Shown piece by piece: positions 60,070 to 64,000 of a stretch of 64,000 nucleotides of DNA. The stretch lies in contig CM076272.1 in NCBI GenBank assembly GCA_038380795.1, positions 935,001-999,000 on the forward strand, read 5' to 3'. The notes beneath the pieces are model-generated. The model saw only the letters and a list, made by a program, of their open reading frames with translations, was not told the origin of the DNA and did no database searches. A program made the translations under genes and the position numbers. How positions within the stretch are numbered: the stretch's first letter is position 1; each line of letters opens with the position of its first letter. This DNA comes from Pyrocephalus nanus (taxonomy: Eukaryota > Chordata > Aves > Passeriformes > Tyrannidae).

Positions 60070-63000
60070 TCCTTTGGTTCAGTCCCTCTCCCTGCACCAC
60101 TCATGTCCCACTGGGGCTGTGAGCTGATCCATTCCTTGTCACACTGGGAACGCTTCCATGCTCAGATAAGAATCTCTGACCCATGGAGAAAGACAGACAG
60201 ACAGACAGAGGGTTTGTGGGCGCTGGTGGCTGCCAAAAAGACAGGCTGTGGGAAGGCAGACCCTTGGGAAACCCACTGAAAGCAGATGGCTTGTCAAAAC
60301 ATATGCTAGATAAGAGCACAGCCTGCAGGCACCGTGAGGAAGACAAGCCCGTGGCAAAGGATGGCGTGGAAATCACCCAGGGAGCACTGCAAGGAAGAGC
60401 AGAGCCTCAACTGCAGATTCACCCAAGGAGGTGCAGATGAGATTAAATCTGTTCCAAAGTGCACATTAAAATTCATCCCCCAAACTGGAGATGGAAAGAT
60501 ATGCAACATTTGCATGCCAGCAAATTTTCAGCTTTCTAAAATCTGGCTCTTTCTTTCTACCTGAGATAAAACCGGTCACATACTCTGAGCACAGGCATTT
60601 GAACTGATTGCACAGTAAATGAGGACTTTACTTCCTATCACAAAGTGTTCTGTTGACACAGAAGACCTCGGAAAAACTAAGAAGAGTTGAGTACCAAACA
60701 TTTAAACACATTTTTTAAGTTAGATTGGTGTCACATTTACAATACATTGGCCACTGCTCTTCATACCACAAAGTGGCCAAAGCCACTTCAAAGGACCATG
60801 CCAGGGACTCAGACAATTCTGCTGCTTTCCCACTGATGTAAAATGCCAGGTGAATGAGAAGTCCTGGGAAATGATTTACTCGTGTTTGTTTTGGAAATTA
60901 CCAATACTACAGCATTCTTTACCTCCATTCCTCCAGGACTGCCTTTCCTTTTGCTGGCTGTTGGCCCCTGCCTTCCTGACAGAACCATAACTTTCCACTG
61001 AAGAGCCTCATTCCTTAGCACTGCAAGAGAACATTTTTCAAATTTCCAGTGCTAGCAAGGGTAGGTTGCTCTCTGGATATACTACTTAAGTGAATTAAAC
61101 CAACTCAAATGTGTGATCTCTCCAGACAAAGATGAAGGTTACGTAGTTTAAGGATGAAATATAGACCATCCTCCACAAAACCACTGTGTTGCAGTTTAAT
61201 TAAAAGAATTCATTAAAGTCATGCCCCATCCAAGGTAATTAGTATGCATAATTTATGCTTTGCCTAATACACAAGGGCAGTAGTCTGAATAATAAACTCA
61301 AGTTAACCTTAAGTGGAAGAGATTGAATGGTCAGATGTTTATTTAACTCAGGTTTGCTCAAGAGCTAAGGTTAAAGAGGTGAAATTTTGTTATAGTTAAT
61401 TAATTTCTTAAATTTTCTTCACAAAATGCTGCCTACCCAGTAGGATGAAAGTTTTTTTTATTATTATTATTTTTCTTAAGGAAGGATACAAGTAAATGTC
61501 TGCTGTTCTCACCAGCCACCAGAACTCTGATTGTGTGGTCACATGTGTGCAGTTTGCAGCAAGGATCTGACCGCAAGGAAGGTTCCCCTGAACATTTCCA
61601 CCGAGGAGCAGAGGCAGCAAAAGGTTCAAAACAAAACCCTCCCAGGTTTCACAGCCCCAAGTCAGTGGATTCCACGGCACCCTGACCTCCTGCCTTCCCA
61701 CTGCTCACCCGTGCCAGGTCCTGCCCCCTCTCTGGTGTGCCCTCAGTGGCACAGCCTCACTGCAAACCACCAGCAATGTGATGTGACCAAACCATCCACA
61801 CCTCCTCCTGCCGTCAGCAGGACTGCTGCCAAACTGGGGCCCTGCTCAGTACCTCACATTATCCAGAGACATCAGCGCCTCACACAGAGACAGTCATTTC
61901 AAGGTTCGAGCTGCAGTTGTTCCAGTTTCATAAAATACAACTAAAATTGAAGGCAAATTTCAATAAACTCTCCCTTATTTCCACGTAATAAAAGAAGCAC
62001 ATTTGAATTGGGTGTTGCTCAGCAATCCCCAAAATCAGTGTGTGACCCAAAGCCACCGTTCAGACATTCAGATTCTGGGGAAGCAACTCAATAGTTTCAG
62101 TCAAGACAATCATTCAAGTGAGGAACAAAAGCAGGAGAAGAGGTTTTCTACAATTCATCAGCATGGATGTCATAATTACACTGTTCAACCTCAGTATGAA
62201 CTGCAAGACGTAAAATCATGACAGATGTTAGTGGTTTTTTTATTAAGGATTTTTAATTGTTTCTAGCTTTGCAGGGAGGTTTACTCCTGAAAAATCACCC
62301 TAATTCCATTAACTTAGCTGCTTTCCTGGTTCTGAGCTGTTGGAATTGGGTTTTTTTCCTGGGGTGCTTTTGCCCTCAAAAGAGCTGCTCTTGAGAAGGG
62401 GCCACCCCCTCCTCCCCAGCACAGCCCTGCCACCTACTTCAGTCCCATCATTAAATAACGTGGCCCTTCAGCAGTGCCCCAGAGTTCAGCAGCAGCAGCA
62501 GCAGCAGCAGCTCACTGCCACCTCAGCCACCCCACAGCTGCTTCTCTTCCTTGGACTGTATTTTTAGGCTCAATCCAAAAAGATGCCCCAACAGAAGCAG
62601 CTGTGAATGCAGTTCCTATCTGACAGATTCCTCCACGGCAGAGGTTTAACAGCAGACTCAGCTTCGTTAAACTTCCAAAAGGACACTTCACCCCGGGAGT
62701 TTGAGCAGCCAAGCTCACCTATTTGAGTGCCTGCCATCGAGTGAGTGACCAGGGCAGAGGGGGAGTGCTGATGCTCTGGCAGTGCCTGCAGCAATTCCTG
62801 AGTGTGCCCGACACCCCCATCAATCTTGATCCATTCCAATTACAAACAAAGGTAATAGCACAGCCCAGCACACATTTACCATTGGATGCCACATATCTGG
62901 GCAGACCTGAGAGGCTGCAGAATAAATATTGATATATTAAAACCGAGTCTATTACTCACCTTCTGAATCAACCACTGATTTTAATTTACCTACAGTTTTG

Positions 63001-64000
63001 CAATAGCCTCTTTGCAAAGAGGAAATTAGATTTTTACATATCATAGCAAATCACAAAGCCAAAATGTCAACTCCATATATCAAGCAATTACTCGTGCTGT
63101 TTATTTTTGGGGAAAATTTTAACATATATTTACTTAGAAAGCCACATGGGTCCCTCCAAAATAAATAGGGGCTATAATTCTTGCCAAAAAAACTCACAGT
63201 TGCAGAGATCTCGTCATCAATTTCCCGCAGCATTAATGAGGAGAGGTGCTGAGACAGTCATTCATACTGTCTTTATGATAAGACTAACCTACAGGGCAAA
63301 TCAAGATTAAGGACAAAGGCAAGACAAATGGCTGGAACCCAGAATGGTTGGGTTTCTCCTGATGCAGGGCTCGAAATCTCTGCCATCTTAAAGGGGAGGA
63401 CTGCACTCGAAGCACACATAAAAATTGAAGACAATCTCCAGACAGGAAACAATGTAAAAGGAAGGGTGAAGGTTTTTTACCTCAAAGATTTATTTGGTTA
63501 GAGCTGGGAGGAGCAGAAAGAGGCCACCTTACCCACAGTTATTCTGAAATGGTTATGAGTTGTCTCCAAAAGAAGAACTAAATTCCAGTGAAGACAAGGT
63601 GAGAAGTCCCAGTAACCTGGCTCCCCAAGGACATTCTTTGGCACTGTCAAAGGCACGTGACTTTGCTCAGATCTCAGGAAAATCCTCCAGAAATGTTTGC
63701 ACTCTGCTCTCAACTACACCAGAATGGTTTTTCTGCCTGAATATTTGGGGGTTTGTGGTACTTGGAAAGGACCCAGGGACTGTAACGCACACAGAGCTCT
63801 TGGGGAGCCCTAACACAGGAATAAAGGATTACAAAGGCAGTTCAGCCCCAAGTGTCTGGGGACACAAACCCTTGCACAAACCACGACATGCTCAGGGTGG
63901 GTTCTCACTGAAATCTGGAACCCTGCTGGCACAAAGGCCAGTGCCAAACACACCTCTGTGTCACACACTCACTCCTCCTCTGCCACACCCTTCATCCTGA
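60070..64000. other. Gene-free right edge
   Basis: No exon is recognised. A short (CAGA)n run is at 60191-60208 and a (CAG)8 run at 62487-62510. AT-rich unique patches at about 61190-61300 (GTTTAATTAAAAGAATTC, GGTAATTAGTATGCATAATTTATG) and 62925-63250 (GATTTTAATTTACC, CATTAATGAGG) are weak regulatory candidates. Confidence 0.4.
62487..62510 (+). repeat. (CAG)8 microsatellite
   Basis: Eight uninterrupted CAG units. They lie in no recognised coding frame or gene. Confidence 0.95.

Noticed and set aside
60191..60208. Short (CAGA)n run as a notable microsatellite
   Set aside because: Only about four units; too short to mean much.
1..64000. tRNA, rRNA, CRISPR, viral genes or prokaryotic operons
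   Set aside because: No cloverleaf with A/B boxes, ribosomal segment, spaced-repeat array or retroviral coding domain was seen on reading both strands.

Overview
The window looks like vertebrate nuclear DNA, most probably from a bird. It carries one protein-coding gene that I recognise with confidence: an intact single-coding-exon FOXB1 (forkhead box B1) on the + strand at 40533-41495. The bird assignment rests on two truncated CR1-type LINE fragments (28143-28272 and 54412-54790, both inverted), the low density of other interspersed repeats, the many short GC-rich minisatellites, and a FOXB1 protein whose few differences from my memory of the mammalian sequence look sauropsid. The species cannot be named from this.

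Layout. 1-29750 is gene-free. AT-rich stretches with many homeodomain-type TAATTA cores alternate with ordinary sequence and with tandem arrays: a 12-bp unit at 2506-3173, a 29-bp unit at 8958-11830, 46 bp at 23653-24011, another 29 bp at 24281-24520, 26 bp at 26419-26686 and 33 bp at 27029-27116. 29751-42130 is the regulatory and transcribed core of the FOXB1 locus. It begins with a 44-bp array and continues as a chain of CpG-rich blocks separated by AT-rich candidate enhancers, ending in the FOXB1 promoter, a probable non-coding first exon, a 423-bp 5'UTR intron, the coding exon and a long AT-rich 3'UTR. 42960-64000 is gene-free again, with candidate regulatory blocks close to the gene, one CR1 fragment, T/G-rich low-complexity tracts and a 58-bp array.

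How it works together (inference). FOXB1 is a developmental transcription factor of the caudal diencephalon, midbrain-hindbrain and spinal cord. A lone single-exon regulator inside a CpG-island domain and surrounded by gene-free sequence rich in homeodomain-like cores is the usual architecture of such genes. The flanking blocks are therefore best read as candidate distal enhancers. Their conservation could not be tested here.

Long open frames over the tandem arrays (about 1000 codons in three frames at 8.9-12.0 kb, about 300 codons in several frames at 2.3-3.3 kb) are by-products of the repeat units and are not called as genes. I found no RNA gene, CRISPR array, viral gene or toxin gene. I did not find a new biological system. 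The most unusual items are the roughly 100-copy E-box-bearing 29-bp array, the array of poly(A)-signal-like units at the edge of the FOXB1 domain, and several perfect palindromes inside AT-rich candidate regulatory DNA.
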